Shown one piece after another: positions 12,686 to 19,832 of a stretch of 64,000 nucleotides of DNA (positions within the stretch are counted from its first letter, which is position 1; each line of letters opens with the position of its first letter). Both the position numbers and the translations under genes were made by a program. The stretch is from Microbacterium sp. GTDB lineage: Bacteria > Actinomycetota > Actinomycetes > Actinomycetales > Microbacteriaceae. The notes beneath the pieces were generated by a model. The model ran no database searches and was not told the origin of the DNA. It was given only the letters and a program-made list of their open reading frames with translations. The stretch is from assembly GCF_031179285.1 (NCBI RefSeq), contig NZ_JAPSHY010000007.1:62001-126000 (forward strand), given 5' to 3'.

Positions 12686-13827
12686 TACTTGGCTTCCTTG
12701 TTCTCGCGAGCCATCGCGGCGAATCGGTCGAAGAGATAGTTGGCGTCGTGCGGGCCCGCCGCAGCCTCGGGGTGGTACTGCACCGAGAAGGCGGGGATGT
12801 CGAGGGCGCGAAGCCCTTCGACCACGTCGTCGTTGAGTCCGACATGACTGACCTCGACCTTGCCGTAGCCGTTCGGGCTGTCGAAGGGGCCCTCGAGCGG
12901 CGCCTCGACGGCGAAGCCATGGTTGTGCGAGGTGATCTCCACCCTGCCCGTCGTCTTGTCGAGCACCGGCTGGTTGATGCCCCGGTGACCGAACGGCAGC
13001 TTGTATGTGCCGAGCCCGAGAGCGCGCCCGAGCAGCTGGTTGCCGAAACAGATGCCGAAGAACGGCAGGCGGTCGTCGAGGACGGCCCGAAGCAGCTCCA
13101 CATGGGTGTCCGACGCCGCCGGGTCGCCGGGCCCGTTCGAGTAGAACACCGCCACCGGATCGATCGCGCGGATGTCGTCGATCGTCACATCCTGCGGCAG
13201 CACGTGCACATCGAAACCGCGGGCGGCGAGGTTGTTGATCGTCGCCTGCTTGACACCGAGGTCGAGGACGGCGAGGTTGCCGATGCGGTCACCGATCGCC
13301 GGGGTGATCGTCGCCTCATGCACCGAGACTTCGGCGGAGAGGTTCCTGCCGGACATCTGGGGCGCCTCCTGCACGATGCGCAGCTGCTCCTGCGGTTCCA
13401 GGGTCGCCGCGGCACCGGAGAAGATCCCGCCGCGCATCGAACCGGCGGAGCGGATGTGACGGGTGATCGAGCGCGTGTCGATACCGCTGATGCCGACGAT
13501 CCCGTCCTGGACGAGAGCGTCGTCGAGGGAGGTGTCGGCACGCCAGTTGGAAACGACGCGCGAGGGGTCGCGGACGATGTAGCCCGCCACCCAGATGCGT
13601 CGGGACTCGGGGTCCTCGTCGTTCATGCCGGTGTTGCCGATGTGGGGCGCCGTCTGCAGCACGATCTGGCCGGCGTAGGAGGGATCGGTGAGGGTTTCCT
13701 GATAACCGGACATGCCCGTGGCGAAGACGACCTCGCCGAGCGTCGTGCCCAGCGCACCATAGGCGCGGCCGGTGTGGCGGGTGCCGTCTTCGAGGACGAG
13801 GACGGCTGATTCGGGCAGAGAGGTCAT
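12685..13827 (-). CDS. carA: Carbamoyl-phosphate synthase small (glutaminase) subunit
   Basis: Class I glutamine amidotransferase subunit delivering ammonia to CarB. 380 residues. The N-terminal CarA domain ([26 protein letters not shown]) is followed by the GATase domain with the cysteine nucleophile in [16 protein letters not shown] and the histidine in [12 protein letters not shown]. It overlaps the upstream membrane-protein gene by 4 bases and carB by one, so the pair is translationally coupled. Confidence 0.97.
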
Positions 13828-14336
13828 TGCGTTGCTCCTGTGTCGGGCGCAGCCGGGACGAGCCGCTGCAGTTCGGAGATCAGGGTCTGCGGGTCGCCGT
13901 CGGCGACACGGAGGTACGAGTCGACGGTGGTCTCGCCGTCGACGCTCCAGGCGATACGGACGAGGCCGCCGGGCTCGACGACCCGATCGATCGTGACGGT
14001 GGCCCTGTCGATCTCACGGAGTTTCGCCGAGGCGAGGAATACGGTCGGCGCACCGTCGAGGCAGAGCGCGACACCGCGGTCGGTGACGGCGAGTTCTCCC
14101 CGTGCCCGGTACGCCAGCGGCGAGATCGCGAGCCGCTCGAGCGGCTTCTCGTGCTGGGTCGTCGACACGTAGAGGACCTCATGCCTGCTGGCGACTTCGG
14201 CATGCTCCGGGACGCCGAGCGGCGCCGAGAGTCCGGAATCACGACGCAGTCGGCGTCGCCAGGCGAACAGCATGGCCAGGAGCACCAGCAGAGCGATCGC
14301 GATGAGGATCGCGACGGCGAGGTCGCGAAGGCTCAT
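13824..14336 (-). CDS. Membrane-anchored PH-like protein between pyrC and carA
   Basis: 170 residues: one N-terminal membrane helix ([20 protein letters not shown], about 7-26), a basic stretch, then a beta-rich cytoplasmic domain. I start it at the ATG whose ATGA overlaps the pyrC stop; longer frames run inside pyrC. From memory, M. tuberculosis Rv1382 occupies the same place, and this family has been assigned a bacterial pleckstrin-homology-like fold. Function is unknown. Its fixed position inside the pyr operon suggests a link to pyrimidine enzymes at the membrane, but that is inference. Confidence 0.85.
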   Translation of the reverse strand: MSLRDLAVAILIAIALLVLLAMLFAWRRRLRRDSGLSAPLGVPEHAEVASRHEVLYVSTTQHEKPLERLAISPLAYRARGELAVTDRGVALCLDGAPTVFLASAKLREIDRATVTIDRVVEPGGLVRIAWSVDGETTVDSYLRVADGDPQTLISELQRLVPAAPDTGATQ

Positions 14337-15637
14337 GCGTTCAGCTCCTCGACGACGGCTCCGGCAGCCACGGTGACGACGCCGCCGTGCACGGTGTACT
14401 CGACGCTGCCCGGCAGTCGCCTTCCCAGGTACGGGGAGTTCACGCTGCGACCGTGCAGATCCGACTCGTCGAAGACGCCCTCGACGGACGGGTCGTACAG
14501 CGTGATGTGCGCGGGGCTTCCCACCTCGAGCGGCGCACCGTGACCGTTCAGCCGGCCGATCCTGGCGGGCGCCGAACTCATCACGCGCGCGATGTCGGCC
14601 CAGCTGAGCAGCCCGGACTGCACCATCGAGTGGTGCACCACTCGCAGCGCGCTCTCCAGGCCCACCATGCCGTTGGCCGCCGCCTGCCATTCGCAAGCTT
14701 TGTTCTCGCTGGGGTGCGGTGCGTGGTCCGTCGCCACGATGTCGATCGTGCCGTCGGCGAGGCCCTGCCTGACCGCGAGCACATCCTCCTCGCTGCGAAG
14801 GGGCGGGTTGACCTTGAATCGAGCGTCATAGCCCCGGACCAGCTCGTCGGTGAGGAGCAGGTGGTGCGGCGTGACCTCCGCCGTCACCGCGATGCCACGC
14901 TTCTTGGCCCATCGGATGATGTCGACGGAGCCCGCCGTGGAGAGGTGGCAGACGTGCAGCCGGGATCCCACGTGCTCGGCGAGCAGCACGTCGCGGGCGA
15001 TGATCGACTCCTCGGCGACGGCCGGCCAGCCCGCCAGTCCCAGCTCGGCCGAGACGGTGCCCTCGTTCATCTGGGCGCCCTCGGTCAGGCGCGGGTCCTG
15101 CGCGTGCTGCGCGATCACGCCGTCGAACGACTTCACGTACTCGAGCGCGCGACGCATGATGAGCGGATCGAAGACACAGAAACCGTCGTCGCTGAAGACG
15201 CGCACCTTCGCTCTCGAGGTCGCCATCGCCCCGAGTTCGGCGAGCCGTTCACCCTTCTGGCCGAGCGTGACCGCGCCGATCGGCTGCACCGTGGCGTAGC
15301 CTGCGGCCTCGCCGAGAGCCAGCTCCTGCTCCACGACGCCGGCGGTGTCTGCGACGGGCGAGGTGTTGGGCATCGCGAAGACCGCGGTGAAGCCGCCTGC
15401 GGCGGCTGCCCTGGTTCCGGTGAGGATCGTCTCCGATGCCTCGTAGCCGGGCTCGCGCAGGTGCGTGTGCAGGTCGACGAGGCCGGGAAGCGCGACGAGG
15501 CCGTCGGCGTCGACGATGCGCGCGCCTGCTCGGCTGACACCTGCCCCGATCTCGGAGATGACTCCGTTCTCGACGATGATGTCGGCGCCCTCCGCGCCGA
15601 GCAGCCGTGCACCGGTGATGACGAGGGTCTCGCTCAC
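14333..15637 (-). CDS. pyrC: Dihydroorotase
   Basis: Cyclises carbamoyl-aspartate to dihydroorotate; a zinc amidohydrolase. 434 residues (class I type). The metal-binding [12 protein letters not shown] lies at about residues 57-68, with VCHLS, TPHHLLL and ATDHAPH further along. The GTG start makes a GTGA overlap with pyrB and the end overlaps the PH-like gene by 4 bases. Confidence 0.97.
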   Translation of the reverse strand: MSETLVITGARLLGAEGADIIVENGVISEIGAGVSRAGARIVDADGLVALPGLVDLHTHLREPGYEASETILTGTRAAAAGGFTAVFAMPNTSPVADTAGVVEQELALGEAAGYATVQPIGAVTLGQKGERLAELGAMATSRAKVRVFSDDGFCVFDPLIMRRALEYVKSFDGVIAQHAQDPRLTEGAQMNEGTVSAELGLAGWPAVAEESIIARDVLLAEHVGSRLHVCHLSTAGSVDIIRWAKKRGIAVTAEVTPHHLLLTDELVRGYDARFKVNPPLRSEEDVLAVRQGLADGTIDIVATDHAPHPSENKACEWQAAANGMVGLESALRVVHHSMVQSGLLSWADIARVMSSAPARIGRLNGHGAPLEVGSPAHITLYDPSVEGVFDESDLHGRSVNSPYLGRRLPGSVEYTVHGGVVTVAAGAVVEELNA

Positions 15638-16599
15638 AGGTCTCCCCCTCGTTCGTCGTCTCGTTCCCCTGCCAGCAGCAGGTAGAGCACCGCCATGCGG
15701 ACGGACACCCCGTTCGTCACCTGTTCCAGCACCGTCGAGCGGGGCGAATCAGCGGCTTCGGAGGAGATCTCCAGTCCTCGGTTCATCGGACCGGGGTGCA
15801 TCACAATGCTACCTTCCGGCAGACGCGCGACACGAAGTGCGTCGAGCCCCCATCTGCGCGAATACTCCCGCTCAGTGGGGAAATACGCCGCGTTCATCCG
15901 CTCGAGTTGGATGCGCAGCATCATCACGGCATCCGGTGCTTCCGAGAGGGCCTCATCGAGGTCAAAGAGCACGCGCGCCGGCCACAACGAGACGTTCTGC
16001 GGCACGAGTGTGGGCGGTGCGACGAGTGTCACCTCGGCTCCGAGCGTCGCCAGCAGCCATACGTTCGACCGGGCGACCCTGGAGTGCAGCACATCTCCGA
16101 CAATGACCACGCGGATTCCCTCGAGGTCACGGCCGCGGCTTGCGGCTCCGAAACGGCGCTTGCGGATCGTGAAGGCGTCAAGCAACGCCTGCGTGGGGTG
16201 CTCGTGCGTGCCGTCGCCCGCATTGACGACTCCCGCCGAGATCCAGCCACTGGTGGCGAGGGTCTGCGGGGCGCCCGATGCCGGATGCCGGATCACGACC
16301 GCGTCGGCGCCGATGGCCTCGAGTGTCTGGGCGGTGTCCTTGAGGCTCTCGCCCTTCGACACGCTCGAGCCTTTCGCGGCGAAATTGATCACGTCGGCGG
16401 AGAGACGCTTGGCCGCAGCCTCGAACGAGATGCGAGTGCGCGTCGAATCCTCGAAGAAGAGGTTCACGACGGTCTTGCCCCGAAGGGTCGGCAGCTTCTT
16501 GACTTCGCGCGACTGCGTGTCGGCCATGTCCTCCGCGATGTCGAGGATCCGAAGCGCCGTGGCCCTGTCGAGAGTGCGGGTGTCCAGGAGGTGTCTCAT
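15634..16599 (-). CDS. pyrB: Aspartate carbamoyltransferase catalytic subunit
   Basis: Condenses carbamoyl phosphate with aspartate, the committed step of pyrimidine synthesis. 321 residues with the carbamoyl-phosphate motif [13 protein letters not shown] (about 49-61) and [10 protein letters not shown] in the aspartate domain. No pyrI regulatory subunit is present, as usual in actinobacteria. ATGA overlap with pyrR; second gene of the operon. Confidence 0.97.
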   Translation of the reverse strand: MRHLLDTRTLDRATALRILDIAEDMADTQSREVKKLPTLRGKTVVNLFFEDSTRTRISFEAAAKRLSADVINFAAKGSSVSKGESLKDTAQTLEAIGADAVVIRHPASGAPQTLATSGWISAGVVNAGDGTHEHPTQALLDAFTIRKRRFGAASRGRDLEGIRVVIVGDVLHSRVARSNVWLLATLGAEVTLVAPPTLVPQNVSLWPARVLFDLDEALSEAPDAVMMLRIQLERMNAAYFPTEREYSRRWGLDALRVARLPEGSIVMHPGPMNRGLEISSEAADSPRSTVLEQVTNGVSVRMAVLYLLLAGERDDERGGDL

Positions 16600-17126
16600 A
16601 CGCCGATCGTCACCTCATCGGCCCCGTCGATCTCATGCAGTCGCACGTTGACGCGTTCGGTGCGGGCGGAGGGGATGTTCTTGCCGATGAAGTCGGGCCG
16701 GATCGGCAGTTCTCGGTGTCCGCGGTCGACGAGGATGGCGAGGCGGACGACGGCGGGCCGTCCGATCGACTGGATCGCGTCGAGGGCGGCGCGGATGCTG
16801 CGACCGGAGAAGAGCACATCGTCGACGAGCACGACGGTCTTCCCATCGATCCCGCCCGCCGGGATGTCCGTCGGATGAGGAGATCGGGTCGGGTGCTTGG
16901 ACAAGTCGTCGCGGAAGAGCGTGATGTCGAGCGATCCCACCGGGGTGTCGGTCTGGGCGATGCCGCCGATCAGGGCCGCAAGGCGATGCGCGAGTGTCAC
17001 GCCGCGGGTCGGGATGCCCAGCAGGACGAGGTTCTCCGCACCGCGGTTGGATTCGAGGATCTCATGCGCGATGCGGGTGAGTGCCCGCGCGATATCGGCT
17101 TCCTGCAATACGGTTCGCGTACTCAT
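16596..17126 (-). CDS. pyrR: PyrR, uracil-sensing pyr mRNA-binding regulator / uracil phosphoribosyltransferase
   Basis: Type I PRTase-fold protein that binds pyr mRNA when UMP is high and also has weak uracil phosphoribosyltransferase activity. I start at the ATG of [22 protein letters not shown] (176 residues), which has GAAGGGAG 6 bases upstream; an ATG 24 bases earlier lies within that regulatory leader. The PRPP loop is [19 protein letters not shown]. It heads the pyr operon, and its own leader holds a PyrR-type hairpin, so autoregulation of the whole operon is likely. Confidence 0.96.
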   Translation of the reverse strand: MSTRTVLQEADIARALTRIAHEILESNRGAENLVLLGIPTRGVTLAHRLAALIGGIAQTDTPVGSLDITLFRDDLSKHPTRSPHPTDIPAGGIDGKTVVLVDDVLFSGRSIRAALDAIQSIGRPAVVRLAILVDRGHRELPIRPDFIGKNIPSARTERVNVRLHEIDGADEVTIGV

Positions 17127-17132
17127 CAGCCA

Positions 17133-17166
17133 CTCCCTTCTCCGCCTCACAGGACGGTGTTAAAGG
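17133..17166 (-). promoter_or_regulatory. PyrR-binding hairpin overlapping the pyrR ribosome binding site
   Basis: The minus-strand leader can fold with a lower stem CCUU/AAGG, an internal loop, and an upper stem CCG(U)CC/GGCGG closed by UGUGA. The core GUCCUGUGAGGC fits the conserved PyrR recognition element (UCC-N-G-N-GAGG). The GGGAG Shine-Dalgarno (17137-17133) begins inside the 3' strand of the lower stem. PyrR bound here should block initiation at pyrR, the translational mode described for M. smegmatis. No Bacillus-style terminator/antiterminator pair is visible. Folding was done by eye. Confidence 0.7.
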
Positions 17167-17181
17167 TTGCTTGCGGTGTCG

Positions 17182-17187
17182 AGTCTA
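17182..17187 (-). promoter_or_regulatory. Candidate -10 of the pyr operon promoter
   Basis: TAGACT on the minus strand fits TANNNT. A start about 7 bases downstream gives a leader of roughly 50 nucleotides that holds the whole PyrR hairpin. The -35 region is not recognisable. Confidence 0.5.
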
Positions 17188-17218
17188 CCGGGTCGGCGAG
17201 ACTGATTCGGTGCCGCGC

Positions 17219-18796
17219 TCAGCTCGCCGGACGCAGCGCCTCGTCGGTGAGCTCGTCTGCCTTCTTCGATCGGATGGGGTGGCCGCTGGTCGACAGGCAG
17301 CGCCCGGTCTTCAGGTCCCACTTCCAGTCATGCATGCTGCAGGTGAGCACACCGTCCTCGTCGACCTTGCCGGTCTTGGTGAGGTCAGCGCGCAGGTGCG
17401 GGCAGCGACGCTGAACGACCCAGTCGCCGATCTCGGCATCCTCGGTCTGGTCCGTCTGCTCCTGATACCAGTTCTCCACGTACTCGATGCGATCGACCGA
17501 GAGGCACTTGAAGAACGTGTAGATGAACTCGTTGAACTTGCCCTTGCGCCCGGCCGAGAACTGCAGTGAGAGGAAGATCGAGTTGGACCAGTCGATCTCG
17601 TGATCCCGGATGTTGGTGGAGACCAGGTCGGCGGGGATCGAATACCAGAACTCCACATCCTCGCCGTCGAACCGCCGCACCTTCGCACGGGGGAAGTCGA
17701 CGACGATGTCCAGCTCTCCGATCGTCATGCGCACCGGTCCGCCGACGCCGAGACGGATGGTCCTCGACTTCTTCAGCAGCGGTTCCCACCACTGCTGGAG
17801 AGCCTCGAGCATCTCGTCGGCCGGCATGATCGCGGCGCGGGATGCCTCTTCGTCGCGCAGCTCCTGCTGACGCGACGCCCGCTGCTCCTCGAGGTAGTCC
17901 CACTTCTCATCGAACATGCGGGCGATCTCGGCATCCGTGTACAGCGACTGCTGCGTGGTCACCTCGCCCTGATCGATCGTCACCACCGTCCCCGGCACGA
18001 ACAGCTGACCGTCGTACTGCGGGGCGAGTTCCTTCAGGTGCTCGAGGAACTGCTTCTGATCCGTGAAGATCGAGTCGTCCTGCCTGCCGAGCCCGTTGTA
18101 GTCGAACAGATCATCGCGCAGGAACATCGGCGGACCCGCCATCGGGAACACGTGCGGGGCGTCGACCTTCTCGATGTAGTACATCGCACGCTTGTTCTGC
18201 GCCTCGCGCTTGAGCCGCGCGAAATTCTGCTTGGCGTCCAGCGGCAGGTCGTACACCATGGGCCACCAGATCGCACCGGAGACCTGCGTGAAGTACGCGT
18301 CCGGCTTGCCGAAGCCCAACAGCTTCTCGAGATCGAGCGGGTGCGAGTCGTTCTGGTTGAGCACGGAACCGGTGCCGTCGTCGACGCTCAGGGAGGAATC
18401 GCCGATGGGGCCGTCACTGGGGGCGCGAAGCGGCGTGATCATGATCTTCAGTTCGCCGCGCTGGATCACCTCGCCAGCGGGTGCGTAGGTGATGTTGTGA
18501 TAGCCGAGAGCGCGGATGTCCTGCTCGAGGTCGTCGATCGGATATTCGGGAAGCAGGACCTCGATGTCCTTGCGGATGTACCGCTGGAGCAGCTTCGGAT
18601 CGAAGTGGTCGCGATGGCGGTGCGAGATGTACAGGAAGTCGGCGTCGCGCCCGAGCCGCTCCCAGTCCAGGCCGCGGTTGTCCGGGAACGGGAACCAGGA
18701 ACCGAAGAAGGACGGTCCGAGCACGGGGTCGCAGATGATGTTCCCGCCGACTGTCTCGATGAACATCCCGGCGTGGCCGAGTCCCGTGATCCGCAT
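17219..18796 (-). CDS. Metallo-beta-lactamase-fold / Rieske [2Fe-2S] two-domain protein
   Basis: 525 residues. The N-terminal domain (about 1-270) is a metallo-beta-lactamase fold: GLGHAGMFIETVGGNIICDPV at the start and SHRHRDHFD (HxHxDH) at about 57-65. The middle (about 300-450) resembles no enzyme I know; it contains a Glu/Arg-rich helix and a beta-rich stretch. The C-terminus (about 455-515) is a Rieske domain with CPH...CSMH (C-x-H-x18-C-x2-H) and the aromatic HDWKWDL that follows. This recalls CMP-Neu5Ac hydroxylase, which combines Rieske and MBL-like parts in the opposite order. The substrate is unknown; an iron-dependent oxidation or hydrolysis is inference. GAAGGAG precedes the ATG. 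It is a single gene between pyrR and a kinase-fold gene. Confidence 0.85.
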   Translation of the reverse strand: MRITGLGHAGMFIETVGGNIICDPVLGPSFFGSWFPFPDNRGLDWERLGRDADFLYISHRHRDHFDPKLLQRYIRKDIEVLLPEYPIDDLEQDIRALGYHNITYAPAGEVIQRGELKIMITPLRAPSDGPIGDSSLSVDDGTGSVLNQNDSHPLDLEKLLGFGKPDAYFTQVSGAIWWPMVYDLPLDAKQNFARLKREAQNKRAMYYIEKVDAPHVFPMAGPPMFLRDDLFDYNGLGRQDDSIFTDQKQFLEHLKELAPQYDGQLFVPGTVVTIDQGEVTTQQSLYTDAEIARMFDEKWDYLEEQRASRQQELRDEEASRAAIMPADEMLEALQQWWEPLLKKSRTIRLGVGGPVRMTIGELDIVVDFPRAKVRRFDGEDVEFWYSIPADLVSTNIRDHEIDWSNSIFLSLQFSAGRKGKFNEFIYTFFKCLSVDRIEYVENWYQEQTDQTEDAEIGDWVVQRRCPHLRADLTKTGKVDEDGVLTCSMHDWKWDLKTGRCLSTSGHPIRSKKADELTDEALRPAS

Positions 18797-18823
18797 TGCT
18801 CTCCTTCAGGTGTGAACCGCTCG

Positions 18824-18829
18824 ATTCTA
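18824..18829 (-). promoter_or_regulatory. Candidate -10 for the MBL-Rieske gene
   Basis: TAGAAT on the minus strand, 27 bases before the ATG, gives a short leader that contains the GAAGGAG ribosome binding site. No convincing -35. Confidence 0.4.
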
Positions 18830-18856
18830 CCCGGGGCTGTCTGGGCGCACCCGGTG

Positions 18857-19783
18857 TCAGGGATTCGGGAATGCCTGCAGCCCCTGCCAGAGCACCAGAA
18901 TCTCCAGCCACACCTGTTCCGAGGCGCTGAGCGGGGAAACCGCGTGATACGCCTGCCACAGGAGGCGCTGGGTCGCCGGCTCTGTCGGCCCCCAGTTCGT
19001 GAACCGCGTCGCGAGATAGACGCACGCCTGCGCGAGGTCGTTGACGCGATGATCCATCGTCACGTCGTCGAAATCGAGGATGCCGACGACCGTCGATTCC
19101 CGCGTGAGGATGTTGGCCGCTCGATAGTCGCGGTGAACGAGTTGCGGGCCACCTTCCAGCGGGGGTGCGTCCTCCACGAGGCGTTCGAGTCGAGAGAAGG
19201 CGGCATTCCCGGCTCGGTGTCGCTGGGAGCTCAACCACCCCTCGATGCGGGTTCTGACCGACCGTGGGCTGCCCTCTCGAAGGGCCGGGTCCACGTCGCT
19301 GATCCGCAGGGCCCGGTGCAGGTCGGCCAGGCACGCGCCCGCTGCCCGAACGGCATCCCGGTCCGTCACGTCGAGCCAGCTGCCCGGAAGTTCCGGGAGG
19401 ACGGCGATCGACAGCCGCCCCGCCGGCCCCTCCAGCTCGACACGGACATGCCCCGCTGTCGAGGCGGCCGGGGCCGCCACCGGGAGGTCGTGCGCCGCCA
19501 GGTCTCGCAGCAGGCGGGTCGACGCATCCAGCCGCGGGAACCTGTCGCGGTCCCGCGACCACTTCACGACATAGTCGCGATCATCGCTCGCGACCCACGC
19601 GATGGCGTTCTGGTCGCTGATCACCAGGCGCGGACAGTCGCGCACCGTGATTCCCCACTCCTCTGCCAGCACATCCGTCAACCAGTCGGCGACGGCATCC
19701 TGATCGCCGAATCCGAACCGTTGACGCAGTGCTTCACCGGGTTCGTCGGTCTCCCACAACATCGACAGTCCACTCGGCAGCAT
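18857..19783 (-). CDS. Aminoglycoside-phosphotransferase-fold kinase
   Basis: 308 residues of the APH/choline-kinase fold. The catalytic loop is VHRDYRAANIL (HxDxxxxN, about 213-223), the metal-binding motif is ILDFDDV about 17 residues later, and the ATP-binding lysine is probably in YVVKWSRD near residue 75. The family phosphorylates small molecules such as amino sugars, choline, homoserine or antibiotics, and the substrate cannot be told from sequence. It lies between the MBL-Rieske gene and the SNF2 helicase without overlap. TACACT six bases before the ATG predicts a leaderless mRNA, so it is probably its own transcription unit. Confidence 0.85.
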   Translation of the reverse strand: MLPSGLSMLWETDEPGEALRQRFGFGDQDAVADWLTDVLAEEWGITVRDCPRLVISDQNAIAWVASDDRDYVVKWSRDRDRFPRLDASTRLLRDLAAHDLPVAAPAASTAGHVRVELEGPAGRLSIAVLPELPGSWLDVTDRDAVRAAGACLADLHRALRISDVDPALREGSPRSVRTRIEGWLSSQRHRAGNAAFSRLERLVEDAPPLEGGPQLVHRDYRAANILTRESTVVGILDFDDVTMDHRVNDLAQACVYLATRFTNWGPTEPATQRLLWQAYHAVSPLSASEQVWLEILVLWQGLQAFPNP

Positions 19784-19789
19784 CGCGAA

Positions 19790-19795
19790 AGTGTA
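19790..19795 (-). promoter_or_regulatory. Candidate -10 for leaderless kinase-fold gene
   Basis: TACACT on the minus strand followed by exactly 6 bases and the ATG at 19783. No Shine-Dalgarno stands before that ATG, which fits leaderless initiation. Confidence 0.45.
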
Positions 19796-19832
19796 CCCGT
19801 CCCGTGCTGCGGCGCACCGAACGACCCGGCGC

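Noticed and set aside
18857..19783. Antibiotic resistance determinant (aminoglycoside phosphotransferase).
   Set aside because: The fold matches, but it is shared by many metabolic kinases, and nothing nearby suggests a resistance cassette or mobile element.
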